DNA of 64,000 nt, from contig NZ_CP121648.1 of assembly GCF_029714205.1 (NCBI RefSeq), positions 5,892,501-5,956,500 of the forward strand. Reading direction: 5' to 3'. The stretch comes from Methylobacterium sp. CB376 (GTDB lineage Bacteria; Pseudomonadota; Alphaproteobacteria; Rhizobiales; Beijerinckiaceae). The notes under the pieces are model-generated. The model was not told the origin of the DNA, did no database searches, and was given only the letters and a program-made list of their open reading frames with translations. Every line of letters starts with the position of its first letter. Positions within the stretch are counted from its first letter, which is position 1. Made by a program: the position numbers and the translations under genes. Below, in pieces: positions 9,673 through 20,080 of this stretch.

Positions 9673-10218
9673 TCAGGGCTCGCCGAGCGCCGCCCGCGTG
9701 GCCGCGTCCGGGCCGAGCTCCTCCGGCCCTTCGAGGCCGAGCGCCTCGGCGAGCCGCTCCCGCGCCCGGCTCACCCGGCTCTTCATCGTCCCGACCGCCA
9801 CGCCGCAGATGGCGGCCGCCTCCTCGTAGGTGAAGCTCTGGGCGCCCACCAGGACCAGGGCCTCCCGCTGCTGCGGCGGCAGGGCGGCGAGGGCGGCCCG
9901 GAACGCGCCGAACTCCAGATGCGCCTCCTGGGCCGGCAGCACCGAGAGCCGCGCCGCCCGCGCCCCGTCCACGTCCTCGACCTCGCGCCGCCGCTTGCGC
10001 TGCTCCGAGTAGAAGACGTTGCGCAGGATCGTGAACAGCCACGCCGTTAGGTTGGTGCCGCGCGCGAAGGTGTGGGCCTTGGTCCAGGCCCGCACCAGCG
10101 TCTCCTGCACGAGGTCGTCGCTGCGGTCGAGGTCGTGCGTGAGGGAGTAGGCGAAGGCGCGCAGGGCCGGGATGGCCCCGAGCAGGAGCCCGCGCATCTC
10201 GGGGTCGACGCCGGTCAT
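9673..10218 (-). CDS. ECF sigma factor of the EcfG (general stress) type
   Basis: The 181-residue protein has sigma region 2 (about residues 10-80: LTHDLDRSDDLVQETLVRAW, NLTAWLFTILRNVFYSEQRK) and region 4 (about 110-160: LPPQQREALVLVGAQSFTYE, EAAAICGVAVGTMKSRVSRA). These resemble the EcfG/ECF15 group that directs the alphaproteobacterial general stress response. The ATG at 10218 is chosen because GGAGGAAGCCC stands before it; an in-frame extension upstream lacks this. The usual partners PhyR and NepR are not adjacent, so this may be one of several EcfG paralogues. Region 2 to 4 spacing lacks an extra sensory domain. Confidence 0.85.
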   Translation of the reverse strand: MTGVDPEMRGLLLGAIPALRAFAYSLTHDLDRSDDLVQETLVRAWTKAHTFARGTNLTAWLFTILRNVFYSEQRKRRREVEDVDGARAARLSVLPAQEAHLEFGAFRAALAALPPQQREALVLVGAQSFTYEEAAAICGVAVGTMKSRVSRARERLAEALGLEGPEELGPDAATRAALGEP

Positions 10219-10641
10219 CGGGCTTCCTCCTCCGCACCGCTCCCCGGTCCCGCCGCGGCCGCGGCGCGCGGCAGCGGGATCCCCGAGGGACGGGCCGGGG
10301 ATCCTCACCCGGCCGACCCCGTCCCCTCGCCGCTTCCCTCGTGTTCCGTCATGAATGCGTCGATGGCCGCATTCGGTCTCCGATGCCGCACTAAAGACCC
10401 CGGCTTTAATGAGATCTGAAAAAGATATTCAGCCAATCTTAATCGAGAAACTTTGCCTTTAGCTTCGCCGTCGAGGAGGATTTCTGCCGGCGGACGGGCG
10501 CGCGAGCGAGGCGTCGGAGCCGCGCGCGCCGCGGCGGGCTCGGACGAGGCAGAGACGCCGCGGCGCTGTGGCGCGGATGCGCTTGCCCGGGCCGGTCCCC
10601 CTCCTAACCTTAGGACCCGACCTGCAATCGGGGATTCTCTC
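10219..10641. other. Divergent promoter region between the sigma gene and the small secreted protein
   Basis: About 420 bases without a convincing gene. A short AT-richer block at 10388-10465 (including a CTAAAG/CTTTAA inverted pair at 10391-10407) is the most promoter-like part. I searched by eye for the EcfG consensus (GGAAC, 16-17 bases, GTT) and found only the GGAAC half near 10340 on the minus strand, which is not convincing. Confidence 0.4.
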
Positions 10642-10905
10642 TTGGTTTCGTCGCTTCGTGCCTCGGCCGCCCTCGCGGCCTTCCTCACCTTCACGATCAC
10701 GCCGGCCCTCGCGCAGCGCGACGATCCGGGCCTGCAGATGAACTGCGCGAGCGATTACTTCCGGCTCTGCGCGGGGGCCGACCCGGACAGTCCCGAGGTC
10801 GAGCGCTGCTTCGAGCGCAACCGCGGACGCCTGTCGGCCCAGTGCCGGGCCGCGATCACCGCCTTCGACAAGGGGGAACCGACGAGCGCGATCCGGCGGC
10901 AATAG
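10642..10905 (+). CDS. Small secreted Cys-rich repeat protein
   Basis: This 87-residue protein starts with TTG (LVSSLRAS) and has a clear signal peptide, likely cut after PALAQ near residue 25. The mature part has four cysteines spaced as CASDYFRLC and CFERNRGRLSAQC. This fits a single Cys-rich repeat unit of the type found in PF00839 (C..D..+lC ... C+..n+..LS..C), inferred from spacing rather than a search. It is probably a small periplasmic disulfide-bonded protein; function unknown. The TTG start is chosen because no ATG or GTG precedes the signal peptide at a sensible distance. Confidence 0.65.
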   Translation: MVSSLRASAALAAFLTFTITPALAQRDDPGLQMNCASDYFRLCAGADPDSPEVERCFERNRGRLSAQCRAAITAFDKGEPTSAIRRQ

Positions 10906-10939
10906 GGGCGGAGCCGGGCGGCGCCCGCCGGCCCGCCGC

Positions 10940-12163
10940 TCAGCCGGCCCGGTCGAGCCGCAGGATCCGGCAGGGCTCGCCCGCCTTCGCGGCGGGGGCG
11001 TGGGGCGGGCGCACCAGCAGCGCCTCCGCGGTGGCCAGCACCGAGAGCATCGAGGAATCCTGGCGCGGCGCCGGGTGGACGCGGGGCAGCCCGTCGCCGC
11101 CCGGTTCGAGCCGCGCCCGCATGTAGTCCTGCCGGGCGTCGTTCTCCGGCAGGTCGCGGCCGAGGATCGCCGGCTCGCTGCGGTCGGCCCCCGCCTCGGG
11201 ATCGCCGAGGAGCGCCCGGACCAGGGGGCGCACGAAGACGAGGCCGCAGACCACCGACGAGACCGGGTTGCCGGGCAGGCCGAGCACCGCCATCGGGCCG
11301 AGCCGCCCGTGCATCAGCGGCTTGCCGGGCCGGATCGCCACCCGCCAGAAGCCGAGCGCGAGGCCCTGGCGCACCAGCGCCGACTGGACGAGGTCGTGGT
11401 CGCCGACCGAGGCGCCCCCGAGGGTGACGAGGAGGTCGGCCCGCTCCTCCCGGGCGCGGCCGATCGCGGCTTCGAGGTCGGCGAAGCGGTCGCCCGCGAT
11501 GCCGAGATCGACCGCCTCCGCCCCGGCCTCCTCGGCCATCGCCGCGAGCGCGAGGCCGTTCGAGGCGACGATCTGGTCCCAGGCGGCGGGCTCGCCGGGC
11601 CGCACCAGCTCGTCGCCCGTCGCCAGGATCGCCACCCGCGGGCGGCGGCGCAGGCGCAGCGTCGGGTGTCCGCCCGCGGCGGCGAGCGCGAGGCGCTGCC
11701 CGTCGAGGCGGGTGCCGGCGGGCAGGAGCAGGTCGCCCTGCCGGAAGTCGAGGCCGCTGCCGCGCAGGTGCCGCCCCGGCGGGTTCGCGACGAGGAGGCG
11801 CACGCTCTCGCCCCGCGCCTCCGCATCCTCCTGGATGACGACCGTGTCGGCGCCCTCCGGCATCGGCGCGCCGGTGAGGATGCGCACCGCCTCGCCGGGG
11901 CCGACCGGACCGCGCAGGCCTTGCCCGGCGGCGCTGGTGCCGATGAGCCGGAGCGTGACCGGCGCCCCGGCGAGGTCGGCGCTGCGCACGGCGTAGCCGT
12001 CCATGGCCGAGGTGACGAAGGGCGGCTGCGTGCGCAGGGCCCGCACCTCCTCGGCGAGGGTGCGGCCGGCGGCCCGCCCGATCGGCACCGTCTCGGCCGC
12101 GACCGGGGCGGCGCCGGCGAGGATGCGCGCGAGCGCCTCCGCGACGGGCAGGAGCGCGCTCAC
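10940..12163 (-). CDS. moeA: Molybdopterin molybdotransferase MoeA
   Basis: The 407-residue MoeA inserts molybdate into adenylylated molybdopterin in the last step of molybdenum cofactor synthesis. Recognisable motifs are SAMDGYAVR near residue 55, [11 protein letters not shown] near 190, [13 protein letters not shown] near 250 and [12 protein letters not shown] near 300, in the usual order. The GTG start at 12163 overlaps the moaC stop (GTGA), so a longer reading through moaC is rejected. It is the last gene of the trpGDC-moaC-moeA series. In many Rhizobiales lexA follows moeA; here a convergent small gene does. Confidence 0.93.
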   Translation of the reverse strand: MSALLPVAEALARILAGAAPVAAETVPIGRAAGRTLAEEVRALRTQPPFVTSAMDGYAVRSADLAGAPVTLRLIGTSAAGQGLRGPVGPGEAVRILTGAPMPEGADTVVIQEDAEARGESVRLLVANPPGRHLRGSGLDFRQGDLLLPAGTRLDGQRLALAAAGGHPTLRLRRRPRVAILATGDELVRPGEPAAWDQIVASNGLALAAMAEEAGAEAVDLGIAGDRFADLEAAIGRAREERADLLVTLGGASVGDHDLVQSALVRQGLALGFWRVAIRPGKPLMHGRLGPMAVLGLPGNPVSSVVCGLVFVRPLVRALLGDPEAGADRSEPAILGRDLPENDARQDYMRARLEPGGDGLPRVHPAPRQDSSMLSVLATAEALLVRPPHAPAAKAGEPCRILRLDRAG

Positions 12164-12642
12164 GCGGGATCCGCCGCGTAGGAGCCCGAGCGGCCGCCGC
12201 TCTTCTCGAGGAGCCGGATCCCCTCGATCCGCATGCCCCGGTCGGCGGCCTTGACCATGTCGTAGACGGTGAGGCAGGCGACCGAGACGGCGGTGAGCGC
12301 CTCCATCTCGACCCCGGTCGGCCCCTGGACCCTCACCTCGGCGGTGATGCGGATGCCGGGCAGGGCCGCGTCGGGCTCGCACTCGACCCGCACCTTGGAC
12401 AGCAGGAGCGGGTGGCAAAGGGGGATGAGGTCGTGGGTGCGCTTGGCCGCCATGATCCCGGCGAGCCGGGCGGTGCCGAGCACGTCGCCCTTCTTGGCAT
12501 CGCCCTCGCGGATGAGGCGCAGGGTCTCGGGCCGCATCACGATCGCGCCCTCCGCCCGGGCGGTGCGGGCCGTCGCGGCCTTGTCGGAGACGTCCACCAT
12601 GTTGGCAGCGCCGGTCGCGTCGAGGTGGGTCAGGCTCGCCAT
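12160..12642 (-). CDS. moaC: Cyclic pyranopterin monophosphate synthase MoaC
   Basis: The 160-residue protein has the hallmark motifs MVDVSDK (residues 15-21), [13 protein letters not shown] (66-78), [16 protein letters not shown] and the C-terminal [10 protein letters not shown] with the catalytic Lys. MoaC converts the MoaA product into cyclic pyranopterin monophosphate, an early step in molybdenum cofactor synthesis. It lies between trpC and moeA in the same orientation, with a 100-base gap to trpC and a four-base overlap with moeA. Length is typical. Confidence 0.95.
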   Translation of the reverse strand: MASLTHLDATGAANMVDVSDKAATARTARAEGAIVMRPETLRLIREGDAKKGDVLGTARLAGIMAAKRTHDLIPLCHPLLLSKVRVECEPDAALPGIRITAEVRVQGPTGVEMEALTAVSVACLTVYDMVKAADRGMRIEGIRLLEKSGGRSGSYAADPA

Positions 12643-12742
12643 GGGGTACCGCTCCGTGGATCGACCGCGTGCCGTCGGAGAGATGGGGCGCGGCGCCGGC
12701 CGAGGGAGGGCCGGATCGGCCGCGGGCCGATCGGCGCGACGG

Positions 12743-13606
12743 TCACGAACCCGCCGGCTCCCCGAACAGCAGCCGCCGCGTCGCCGCCGTCACGTCCGCC
12801 TCGCGCATCAGGCTCTCGCCGACCAGGAGGGTGCGGATGCCCGCCCGGGCGAGCCGCTGCGCGTCGGCATGGCCGGCGATGCCGCTCTCGCCCACCACGA
12901 TGCGGTCCTCCGGCACCAGGGGCCGCAGGGCGAGCGCGGTCTCCAGCGAGACCTCGAAGGTGCGCAGGTCGCGGTTGTTGATGCCGATCATCCGGGTCCC
13001 GAGGGGGAGCGCCCGCTCCAGCTCGGCGCGGTCGTGCACCTCGACCAGCACGTCCATGCCGAGGTCGTGGGCCGTCGCGACGAGCGCGGCCGCCTCCTCG
13101 TCGTCGAGGCTCGCCATGATGACCAGGATGCAATCCGCCCCCCAGGCCCGGGCCTCCACCACCTGGTAGGGCTCGAACAGGAAGTCCTTGCGCAGGACCG
13201 GCAGCGGGCAGGCCTGCCGGGCCGCCGTCAGGTATTCGGGCCGGCCCTTGAAGGAGGGCTCGTCGGTGAGGACCGACAGGCAGGTGGCCCCGCCCTCCGC
13301 GTAGGCGCGGGCCAGCGCCGGCGGGTCGAAATCCGCGCGGATCAGCCCCCTGGAGGGGGAGGCCTTCTTGATCTCGGCGATGAGGGCGGGGCGGCCCGCC
13401 GCGAGATCGGCCCGGATCGCCTCCGCGAAGCCGCGGGGCGGGTCGGCCTTCTCGGCGCGGCGCTCCAGCTCGGCGAGGGGCACGCGCAGCTTCGCCTCGG
13501 CGATCTCGCGGCGCTTGTAGGCCTCGATATGGGCCAGCACGTCCGGGCGGGCGGCGGAGGCCGGCCGGTCGGCGGGCGCAGGGCTCTTCGGCTCGAACAC
13601 GGGCAA
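12743..13606 (-). CDS. trpC: Indole-3-glycerol phosphate synthase TrpC
   Basis: The 287-residue TIM-barrel enzyme closes the indole ring in tryptophan synthesis. Visible motifs: [13 protein letters not shown] (catalytic Lys), [35 protein letters not shown] and VVGESGI, all in order. The start is TTG at 13606 (LPVFEPKS) or the GTG two codons later; the family N-terminus is variable, so this stays open. It follows trpD by 15 bases and is probably cotranscribed with it. Confidence 0.94.
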   Translation of the reverse strand: MPVFEPKSPAPADRPASAARPDVLAHIEAYKRREIAEAKLRVPLAELERRAEKADPPRGFAEAIRADLAAGRPALIAEIKKASPSRGLIRADFDPPALARAYAEGGATCLSVLTDEPSFKGRPEYLTAARQACPLPVLRKDFLFEPYQVVEARAWGADCILVIMASLDDEEAAALVATAHDLGMDVLVEVHDRAELERALPLGTRMIGINNRDLRTFEVSLETALALRPLVPEDRIVVGESGIAGHADAQRLARAGIRTLLVGESLMREADVTAATRRLLFGEPAGS

Positions 13607-13621
13607 CCCCCTCTTGACCGG

Positions 13622-14635
13622 TCAGGCGTTGGAGACGGCGACGAGGCGCGCCAGCACGGCGCGGGCCGCCCCGGTCTCGATCGCCTGGGCGGCCCGCGCC
13701 ACGCCCTCGCCGAGGCCCGCGCAGGCGCCCGCCACCACCAGGGCCGCGCCCGCGTTGAGCACCGCGATGTCGCGATAGGGGGTGCGCGCCCCGTCGAGCA
13801 CGGCCCGCAGCGCCGCCGCGTTGTGCTCCGGATCCGCCCCGCGCAGGTCCTCCGGGCTCGCCAGCGCCAGGCCGACCTCGCGCGGGTCGATGGTGAAGTG
13901 GCGGATCGCGCCGTCCTCCAGGGCCACGACGGCGGTCGGGCCCGTGGTGGTGATCTCGTCGAGCCCGTCCGAGCCGTGCACGGTCCAGACCCGGCGGCTG
14001 CCGAGATCGGCGAGCACCCGGGTCAGGGGCTCGGCCAGCGAGCCCGCGTAGACGCCGAGCAGCTGGCCCGCCACGCCGGCCGGGTTGCACAGCGGCCCGA
14101 GCAGGTTGAACAGGGTGCGGGTGCCGAGTTCGACCCGCACCGGCGCCACGTGCCGCATCGAGGCGTGGTGGGCCTGGGCGAACATGAAGCAGAGGCCCGC
14201 CTCCTCCAGGCAACGCGCCAGCCCCTCCGGATCGAGCCCGAGCCTGACGCCGAGCGCCGCCAGCACGTCGGCCGCCCCGGAGCGCGACGAGGCGGCGCGG
14301 TTGCCGTGCTTGGCCACCGGCACGCCGCAGGCGGCGGTGAGGATGGAGGCCAGCGTCGAGACGTTGTAGCTGCCCGAATGGTCGCCGCCGGTGCCGACGA
14401 TGTCGATGGCGCCCGCGGGCGCGACCACCCGCACCATGCGCTCGCGCAGGGCGCCCGCCGCGCCCACGATCTCGTCCTGCGCCTCGCCGCGCACCCGCAG
14501 GGCCATCAGGAAGGCGCCCGCCTGGGCGTGGGTCACCTCGCCGGAGAGCAGGTGGTCGAAGGCGGTGCGGGCCTCCTCGCGCGTGAGCGCCGCACCCGTG
14601 GCGACCTTCGCCAGGTAGGGCTTGAACGAATCCAT
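13622..14635 (-). CDS. trpD: Anthranilate phosphoribosyltransferase TrpD
   Basis: The 337-residue enzyme transfers the phosphoribosyl group to anthranilate. The PRPP-binding glycine loop [14 protein letters not shown] lies near residue 80, with [17 protein letters not shown] and [12 protein letters not shown] following. The start at 14635 ([11 protein letters not shown]) matches the family N-terminus; an upstream extension overlaps the trpG end and has no family similarity. It sits between trpG and trpC on the same strand. Confidence 0.95.
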   Translation of the reverse strand: MDSFKPYLAKVATGAALTREEARTAFDHLLSGEVTHAQAGAFLMALRVRGEAQDEIVGAAGALRERMVRVVAPAGAIDIVGTGGDHSGSYNVSTLASILTAACGVPVAKHGNRAASSRSGAADVLAALGVRLGLDPEGLARCLEEAGLCFMFAQAHHASMRHVAPVRVELGTRTLFNLLGPLCNPAGVAGQLLGVYAGSLAEPLTRVLADLGSRRVWTVHGSDGLDEITTTGPTAVVALEDGAIRHFTIDPREVGLALASPEDLRGADPEHNAAALRAVLDGARTPYRDIAVLNAGAALVVAGACAGLGEGVARAAQAIETGAARAVLARLVAVSNA

Positions 14636-14676
14636 GACGGGCCTTGATGTCTCGGCGCGGCTTTCCTGTCGGGGCG

Positions 14677-15297
14677 TCAATGCACCGCGGCGGCGCGCTT
14701 GTCACCCCGCCGGGCGGCGTTCCAGGCCGCGGCGAGATCGAGGAAGTTCCGCACCATGCGCGCCCCGTGCTGGGACAGGATGCTCTCGGGGTGGAACTGC
14801 ACGCCGTGGACCGGCCGGCTCGCATGTTCGAGCGCCATGATGAGCCCGTCCGCCTCCGCCGTGACCACGAGGTCCGGCGGGCAGCTCGCCCGCGCGACGA
14901 TGAGCGAGTGGTAGCGGGTGGCCGCGAAGGGGCCGTTGATGCCGCGGAAGAGCCCGGTGGCGCGGTGCTCCACCGTCGAGACCTTGCCGTGCATCGGCGC
15001 GGGCGCGCGGACCACCTCGCCCCCGAAGGCCTGACCGATCGCCTGGAGGCCGAGGCAGACGCCGAAGAGCGGGATCTCGTCGCTGAGCTCCCGCACCACG
15101 TCGAGGCAGATGCCGGCCTCGCTCGGCGTGCAGGGTCCGGGCGACAGCACCAGGGCGTCCGGGGCGCGGGCGCGGATCTCCGGCACGGTGATCTCGTCGT
15201 TGCGCAGGACCGTGATGCCCGAGACCAGCGGCCCGATCAGGTGCACGAGGTTCCAGGTGAAGGAGTCGTAATTGTCGATGACGAGGATGTCGGCCAT
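14677..15297 (-). CDS. trpG: Anthranilate synthase glutamine amidotransferase TrpG
   Basis: The 206-residue class I amidotransferase supplies ammonia to TrpE. The N-terminus [18 protein letters not shown] is typical. The nucleophile Cys is in [16 protein letters not shown] near residue 83, the oxyanion motif is [12 protein letters not shown], and the catalytic His is in VQFHPESIL near residue 170. It is separated from trpE by the truncated toxin gene at 15410-15634 and may have its own promoter there. Confidence 0.95.
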   Translation of the reverse strand: MADILVIDNYDSFTWNLVHLIGPLVSGITVLRNDEITVPEIRARAPDALVLSPGPCTPSEAGICLDVVRELSDEIPLFGVCLGLQAIGQAFGGEVVRAPAPMHGKVSTVEHRATGLFRGINGPFAATRYHSLIVARASCPPDLVVTAEADGLIMALEHASRPVHGVQFHPESILSQHGARMVRNFLDLAAAWNAARRGDKRAAAVH

Positions 15298-15409
15298 GGC
15301 TCGCGCTCGCGGTCCGGGCCGGTTTGGGCGGTGGGCCGGGCGCGGTCAAGGGGCAGCCGGGGGCCGCGATGCCGCGAAGCGGGCGGGCCGGCGCGCGAGG
15401 GGGCCGGTT

Positions 15410-15634
15410 TCAGAAATTGTCGTGAACCGTCGCAATGAGCCGGAACTTGTTTCCACCTATGTCGAAGATGTGGAATTTTCCGAGGCGGTCAACGGCGTTG
15501 AAGCTGCGTTTCAGGTCGGCAAAGGTGCCGAAATCGCCGGCCTCGATGATCCTGCGCCATGCCTGCAGCGGAGCGCCGGCACCCGGGTGACGGGCCGCGA
15601 ACGCGACCAGGGCCTTGTTCGACACGACGCGCAT
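15410..15634 (-). pseudogene. Truncated HigB-family mRNA interferase toxin
   Basis: The 74-residue product (MRVVSNKALVAFAARHPGAG, then PLQAWRRIIEAGDF, GNKFRLIATVHDNF) matches the first three quarters of the HigB toxin family, which normally runs to about 95-100 residues with a final strand ending in a THAEYD-like motif (family knowledge). Here a TGA follows HDNF and the missing part is not found downstream in any frame. No antitoxin gene lies next to it. It occupies the trpE-trpG gap and is therefore best read as the eroded remains of a toxin-antitoxin insertion. Confidence 0.7.
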
Positions 15635-15673
15635 GGGTCCCGACGTCTCGCCCTGGGATGACCGGCATTCGGT

Positions 15674-17188
15674 TCACTGCCCCCGCCGCGCCTGGGCGGC
15701 GAAGCGCACGGCCTCCTCGGCGGCCCGGAACTGGGCCTTCGCCTTGTTGACGCATTCCTGCTGCTCGGAGGCCGGATCGGAATCGTGCACGATCCCGGCG
15801 CCCGCCTGGACGTGCATGCGGCCGTCCTTCACCACGGCCGTGCGCAGGACGATGCAGGTGTCCATCTGCCCGTCCGCGCCGAAATAGCCGATGCAGCCCG
15901 CGTAGGGACCGCGCTTCTCGCGCTCCAGCTCGTCGATGATCTGCATCGCCCGCACCTTCGGGGCGCCCGAGACGGTGCCGGCCGGGAAACCCGCCACCAG
16001 GGCGCCGAGCGCGTCGTGGCGCGGGTCGAGCCGGCCCTCCACGTTCGAGACGATGTGCATCACCTGGCTGTAATATTCCAGGAAGAACGACTCGGTGACC
16101 GACACGCTGCCGATCTCGGCCACCCGCCCGACGTCGTTGCGGCCGAGATCGAGGAGCATCAGGTGCTCGGCCCGCTCCTTGGGGTCGGCCAGGAGGTCCT
16201 CGGCGAGCGCCCGATCCTCCTCGGGCGTGGCGCCGCGGCGGCGGGTGCCGGCGATCGGGCGGATCGTGACCTTGCCGTCGCGCACCCGCACCAGGATCTC
16301 GGGCGAGGAGCAGACGATCTGGAAGGCGCCGAAATCGAGGTAGCACAGGAAGGGGGCCGGGTTCACCCGGCGCAGCGCGCGGTAGAGCGCGAAGGCCGGC
16401 AGCGCGAAGGGCGCCTCGAAGCGCTGCGAGAGCACGACCTGGAAGATGTCCCCGGCCGCGATGTACTCCTTGGCCCGCGCCACCATGGCGTGGAACGCCT
16501 CCGGCGCGGTGTTCGAGACCGGGGAGGGGGCCGGGATCTCGGCCGGGTTGGCGCGGGCCTCGACGGGGAGCGGCCCTTCGAGCGCCTCGGCGACCGCCTC
16601 CAGCCGGGCGAGGGCGGCCTCGCAGGCGGCGCGGGGCGCGACGCCCGCCGCGGGGCGGACCGGGGTGACCACCGCGATCTCGTCGCGCACGGCGTCGAAC
16701 ACCACCATCACGGTCGGGCGGACCAGGATGGCGTCCGGCACGCCGATCGGGTCGGGCTTCGGCGGGGCGAGCCGCTCCATCTCCCGCACCATGTCGTAGC
16801 CGAGATAGCCGAACAGGCCCGCGGCCATCGGCGGCAGGGCGGGGTCCCGCGGCAGGGCGGACTCGGCGATGAGGGCGCGCAGGCTCTCGAGCGGCGGGCG
16901 GTCGTCGGGGACGAAGCGGTCGAGGGCGGGCGCGTCGGCCCGCTCGGCCCGGCCGCCGCCGCAGCGCCAGACGAGGTCGGGGTCGAGGCCGATCATCGAG
17001 TAGCGCCCGCGCACGGCGCCGCCCTCGACGGATTCGAGCAGGAAGGCCGCGCCCTCGCGCCCCGCCCTCAGCTTGAGGAAGGCCGCGACCGGGGTCTCCA
17101 GGTCGCCGACGAGCGTGGCGCGCAGGAGCACGGGCGTGCCGGCCGCGAGGGCGGCTTGCGCGGCGTCGAGCGGGGGCGTGACGAGCAT
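15674..17188 (-). CDS. trpE: Anthranilate synthase component I TrpE
   Basis: The 504-residue chorismate-utilising enzyme makes anthranilate with TrpG. Motifs include RPIAGTRRRGATPEEDRAL, MLLDLGRNDVGRVAEIGSV, the catalytic GTVSGAPKVRAMQIIDELE and AGAGIVHDSDP near the C-terminus. The N-terminal region carries the tryptophan feedback domain (LLESVEGGAVRGRYSMIGLD). It starts 70 bases after ppiD on the same strand. No tryptophan-rich leader peptide or attenuator was seen in that short gap. Confidence 0.95.
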   Translation of the reverse strand: MLVTPPLDAAQAALAAGTPVLLRATLVGDLETPVAAFLKLRAGREGAAFLLESVEGGAVRGRYSMIGLDPDLVWRCGGGRAERADAPALDRFVPDDRPPLESLRALIAESALPRDPALPPMAAGLFGYLGYDMVREMERLAPPKPDPIGVPDAILVRPTVMVVFDAVRDEIAVVTPVRPAAGVAPRAACEAALARLEAVAEALEGPLPVEARANPAEIPAPSPVSNTAPEAFHAMVARAKEYIAAGDIFQVVLSQRFEAPFALPAFALYRALRRVNPAPFLCYLDFGAFQIVCSSPEILVRVRDGKVTIRPIAGTRRRGATPEEDRALAEDLLADPKERAEHLMLLDLGRNDVGRVAEIGSVSVTESFFLEYYSQVMHIVSNVEGRLDPRHDALGALVAGFPAGTVSGAPKVRAMQIIDELEREKRGPYAGCIGYFGADGQMDTCIVLRTAVVKDGRMHVQAGAGIVHDSDPASEQQECVNKAKAQFRAAEEAVRFAAQARRGQ

Positions 17189-17258
17189 GGGTCGAGCCGG
17201 GGAAGGGGCTGAGGGCGCCGGGCCCTGCGCCGGAGGTTCGGGGCCTGAGCCCGCGGGA

Positions 17259-19157
17259 TCAGTATTCTCCGCCGATCGCGCGCCGGAACGCGGCCTCGTT
17301 CACCGAGACGCCGGCCTGCCTCTGGGCGTCGGCGATGTACTCGGCGAGGACGTCGTCGGCCAGCGCCTGGCGGTACTGCTGCTCGACGCCGCCCTGCGGC
17401 CCCGACGGGAGCGGCGGCACGGTGGCGGAGGTGACCTTGAAGGCGGCCCTGACCTTGTCCCCGGCGCTGGCCGAGCCGGTCTTGCCGACCGCGGTCGCGA
17501 AGATGCGCCCGACGCTCTCCGGGGTGAGGCCGTCCTTGGCCCGGCCGCGGGCGAGGTCGCTCGCATGCCGCGCCTCCACCCCGTAGGCGGCGGCCACGGC
17601 CTCGATCGTCTCGCCCTTGTCGAGCCGCTCGGCCGCCTCGCGGGCCTTGGCGGCGAGGCGCTTCTCGACCTCATCGGCCTTCCACTGGGCGGCGACCTGG
17701 TCGCGCACCTCGTCGAGGGGGCGGTCATGGGCGGGGTCGATCCGGGTGACGTCGTACCAGAGATAGCCCCCGGCGCGGGTGCGCAGGGCCTCGCTGTCGG
17801 CGCCCATCTCGGAGCGGAAGATCGCGGGCAGCACGGCGTCCTTGTCGGGCAGGCCCTCGACGGGCTGGCCCTTCGGGTCGCGCCCCTGCGCGTCCGTCGC
17901 CGGGACGGTGACCAGGGGCAGGTCGCGCTCGCGGGCGATCTCGGTCAGGGGCTTGGCCCCGGCCCGCTGGTCCTCGATGGCGTCGTGCACCTTCTCCAGG
18001 CCGTCCCGGGCGCGCTCGCGGGCGATCTCGGTGCGGATCTGGTCGGCCACCTCCTCGAAGGGCTTGATGCTGCCGGGCTCGATCGCGGTCACGCGCAGCA
18101 GCACGGTGCCGAAGCGCCCCTTGACCGGCTCGCTCACCGTGCCCTGCGGCAGGGCGAAGGCGGCGTCGGCCACGGCCGGGTCGAACAGCTCCGCGCGGGT
18201 GAAGGTGCCGAGATCGAGGCTCTTGGGGTCGAGGCCGCGCTCGCCCGCGATCGACTCGAAGGGCGCCTCGCCGTCGCGGATGCGCTTGAGCGCCGCGGCG
18301 GCGTCCGCCTCGTTGGGGAAGACGATCTGCTGGATCGTGCGCTTCTCCGGCGTGCCGTAGCGGCCCCTGTCGGCGTCGTAGCGGGCGCGCGCCTCCTCCG
18401 CCGTCACGGCATCGGGCTTGGCGAGGGTGGTCGGGTCGAGGACCAGGATGGTCACGCCCCGGATCTCCGGGGCCCGGAAGCCGCCCTTGTGCTCCTCGTA
18501 ATAGGTCCTCGCCTCCTCCTCGGTGGGCGCCGGGATCTCGCCCGCCGCGCTCTCGGGCAGCAGGATGAAGGCGGCGGAGCGCCGCTCGGTGGTGTAGCGG
18601 TGGATCGCGTCGCGCACCGCGAGCGGCACCGTCAGGTCGGCGGTGAGCGATTCGGCGAGCTGGAGGCGGGCCGCGACGGCGCGCTGCTCCTGCACGAAGG
18701 CCGCCTCGCTGAGGCCGGCCTGCCGCAGGGTGTCGTTGAAGACGCCGATGTCGAAGGCGCCGTTCGCCCCCTTGAAGGCCGGCTCCTCCTTGATGAGGCG
18801 GATCACCGCGTCGTCGCCGACGCGCAGCCCGAGCTCGCGGGTCTTCTGGTCGAGGGTCGCCTCGGTGACGAGGGCGCTCAGCACCTCGCGGTCGAGGCCG
18901 AGCGCCCGGGCCTGGTCCGGGGTGATCGGCCGGCGGGCCTGCCGGGCGAGGCGCTGGATCTGGTTCTGGTAGGCGCTGCGCACGGCCTCGGCCGAGATCT
19001 TGGTGCTCCCCACCGTGGCGACCGCGGCGGTGCCGCCGCCCCGGAAGATGTCGCCGATGCCGAAGATCGCGAGGCCCGCAATCAGGAGGCCGAACACGAC
19101 CGTGATGACGATCTTGCCGAGCCAGCTCTCGCTGGCGGCGCGGAACCCCTGAAGCAT
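17259..19157 (-). CDS. ppiD: Periplasmic folding chaperone / peptidyl-prolyl isomerase PpiD
   Basis: The 632-residue protein is anchored by one N-terminal membrane helix (residues 14-36, [20 protein letters not shown]) with the rest in the periplasm. A SurA-like N-domain (residues 45-230) precedes a parvulin-type domain (about 265-380: [40 protein letters not shown]). PpiD assists folding of proteins leaving the Sec translocon. It is upstream of trpE on the same strand and divergent from tpiA, the usual order in Rhizobiales. Isomerase activity is often weak in this family, so the chaperone role is safer. Confidence 0.9.
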   Translation of the reverse strand: MLQGFRAASESWLGKIVITVVFGLLIAGLAIFGIGDIFRGGGTAAVATVGSTKISAEAVRSAYQNQIQRLARQARRPITPDQARALGLDREVLSALVTEATLDQKTRELGLRVGDDAVIRLIKEEPAFKGANGAFDIGVFNDTLRQAGLSEAAFVQEQRAVAARLQLAESLTADLTVPLAVRDAIHRYTTERRSAAFILLPESAAGEIPAPTEEEARTYYEEHKGGFRAPEIRGVTILVLDPTTLAKPDAVTAEEARARYDADRGRYGTPEKRTIQQIVFPNEADAAAALKRIRDGEAPFESIAGERGLDPKSLDLGTFTRAELFDPAVADAAFALPQGTVSEPVKGRFGTVLLRVTAIEPGSIKPFEEVADQIRTEIARERARDGLEKVHDAIEDQRAGAKPLTEIARERDLPLVTVPATDAQGRDPKGQPVEGLPDKDAVLPAIFRSEMGADSEALRTRAGGYLWYDVTRIDPAHDRPLDEVRDQVAAQWKADEVEKRLAAKAREAAERLDKGETIEAVAAAYGVEARHASDLARGRAKDGLTPESVGRIFATAVGKTGSASAGDKVRAAFKVTSATVPPLPSGPQGGVEQQYRQALADDVLAEYIADAQRQAGVSVNEAAFRRAIGGEY

Positions 19158-19318
19158 CGACGTCCTCGACGAGCCGGCGGCCGCTTGCGCGCGGGCGCCT
19201 CTTATCCGAAGGGCACGCGATAGCCGATCCGCGCCACGGCGGAAAGGCCGGGCGCCGTCGCGGTTTGCGCACGCTGAGGGTGTCTGTTACCGGCTACGCA
19301 CGGGATCGGAGGGACGGC

Positions 19319-20080
19319 ATGGCAGGCGAGCGACCGCGTCCGCTTGTGGCGGGGAACTGGAAGATGAACGGCACCCGGGCCTCGCGCGCGGTCCTGGAGG
19401 CGGTGATCGCCGGGCTGTCGCCGGCGCTGGCCTCGCGCGCCGACGTGCTGGTCTGCCCGCCCGCGACGCTGATCGGCGCCTTCGCGGAGGCGGCGGCGGG
19501 CTCGCCCGTGCGGATCGGCGGCCAGGACGTGCACGCGGCGGCGAGCGGCGCCCATACGGGCTGCATCTCGGCCGAGATGCTGGCGGATCTCGGCGCCAGC
19601 CACGTGATCGTGGGCCATTCGGAGCGGCGCGCCGACCAGCACGAGACGGATGCCGAGGTGCGCGCCAAGGCGCTCGGCGCCCACCGGGCGGGGCTCGTGG
19701 CGATCATCTGCGTCGGCGAGACCCGGGCGGAGCGCGAGGCCGGCCGCACCCTCGAGGTGGTGCGCGGCCAGCTCGCCGGCTCGCTGCCGGAGGGCGCGCG
19801 GGCCGCCGACACGGTGATCGCCTACGAGCCGGTCTGGGCGATCGGCACCGGGCTCACGCCCACCCCTGCCGACGTGGCGCAGGTGCACGGGCTGATCCGC
19901 CGCGACCTCACGGAGCGGCTCGGGGCCGAGGGGCAGGGGCTGCGCATCCTCTACGGCGGCTCGGTGAAGCCGTCGAACGCCGCCGAGCTGATGGCGGTGC
20001 CGAACGTCGACGGAGCGCTGGTGGGCGGCGCCAGCCTCAAGGCGGAGGATTTCCTGGGGATCGCGGCGGCCTACGCCTGA
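19319..20080 (+). CDS. tpiA: Triosephosphate isomerase TpiA
   Basis: The 253-residue glycolytic enzyme interconverts dihydroxyacetone phosphate and glyceraldehyde 3-phosphate. Catalytic residues are visible: Lys in VAGNWKMNG, His in VIVGHSERR, Glu in [11 protein letters not shown], and the phosphate loop YGGSVKP near the end. The ATG at 19319 is chosen over an upstream extension because GGAGGG stands 6 bases before it and the family begins just before GNWKMN. It is followed by secG. Confidence 0.96.
   Translation: MAGERPRPLVAGNWKMNGTRASRAVLEAVIAGLSPALASRADVLVCPPATLIGAFAEAAAGSPVRIGGQDVHAAASGAHTGCISAEMLADLGASHVIVGHSERRADQHETDAEVRAKALGAHRAGLVAIICVGETRAEREAGRTLEVVRGQLAGSLPEGARAADTVIAYEPVWAIGTGLTPTPADVAQVHGLIRRDLTERLGAEGQGLRILYGGSVKPSNAAELMAVPNVDGALVGGASLKAEDFLGIAAAYA

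Noticed and set aside
10219..10640. EcfG-dependent promoter before the sigma gene
   Set aside because: Only a GGAAC half site is visible; the GTT half at 16-17 bases is missing.
17189..17258. Tryptophan attenuator before trpE
   Set aside because: Only 70 bases separate ppiD and trpE, with no leader ORF rich in Trp and no alternative hairpins.
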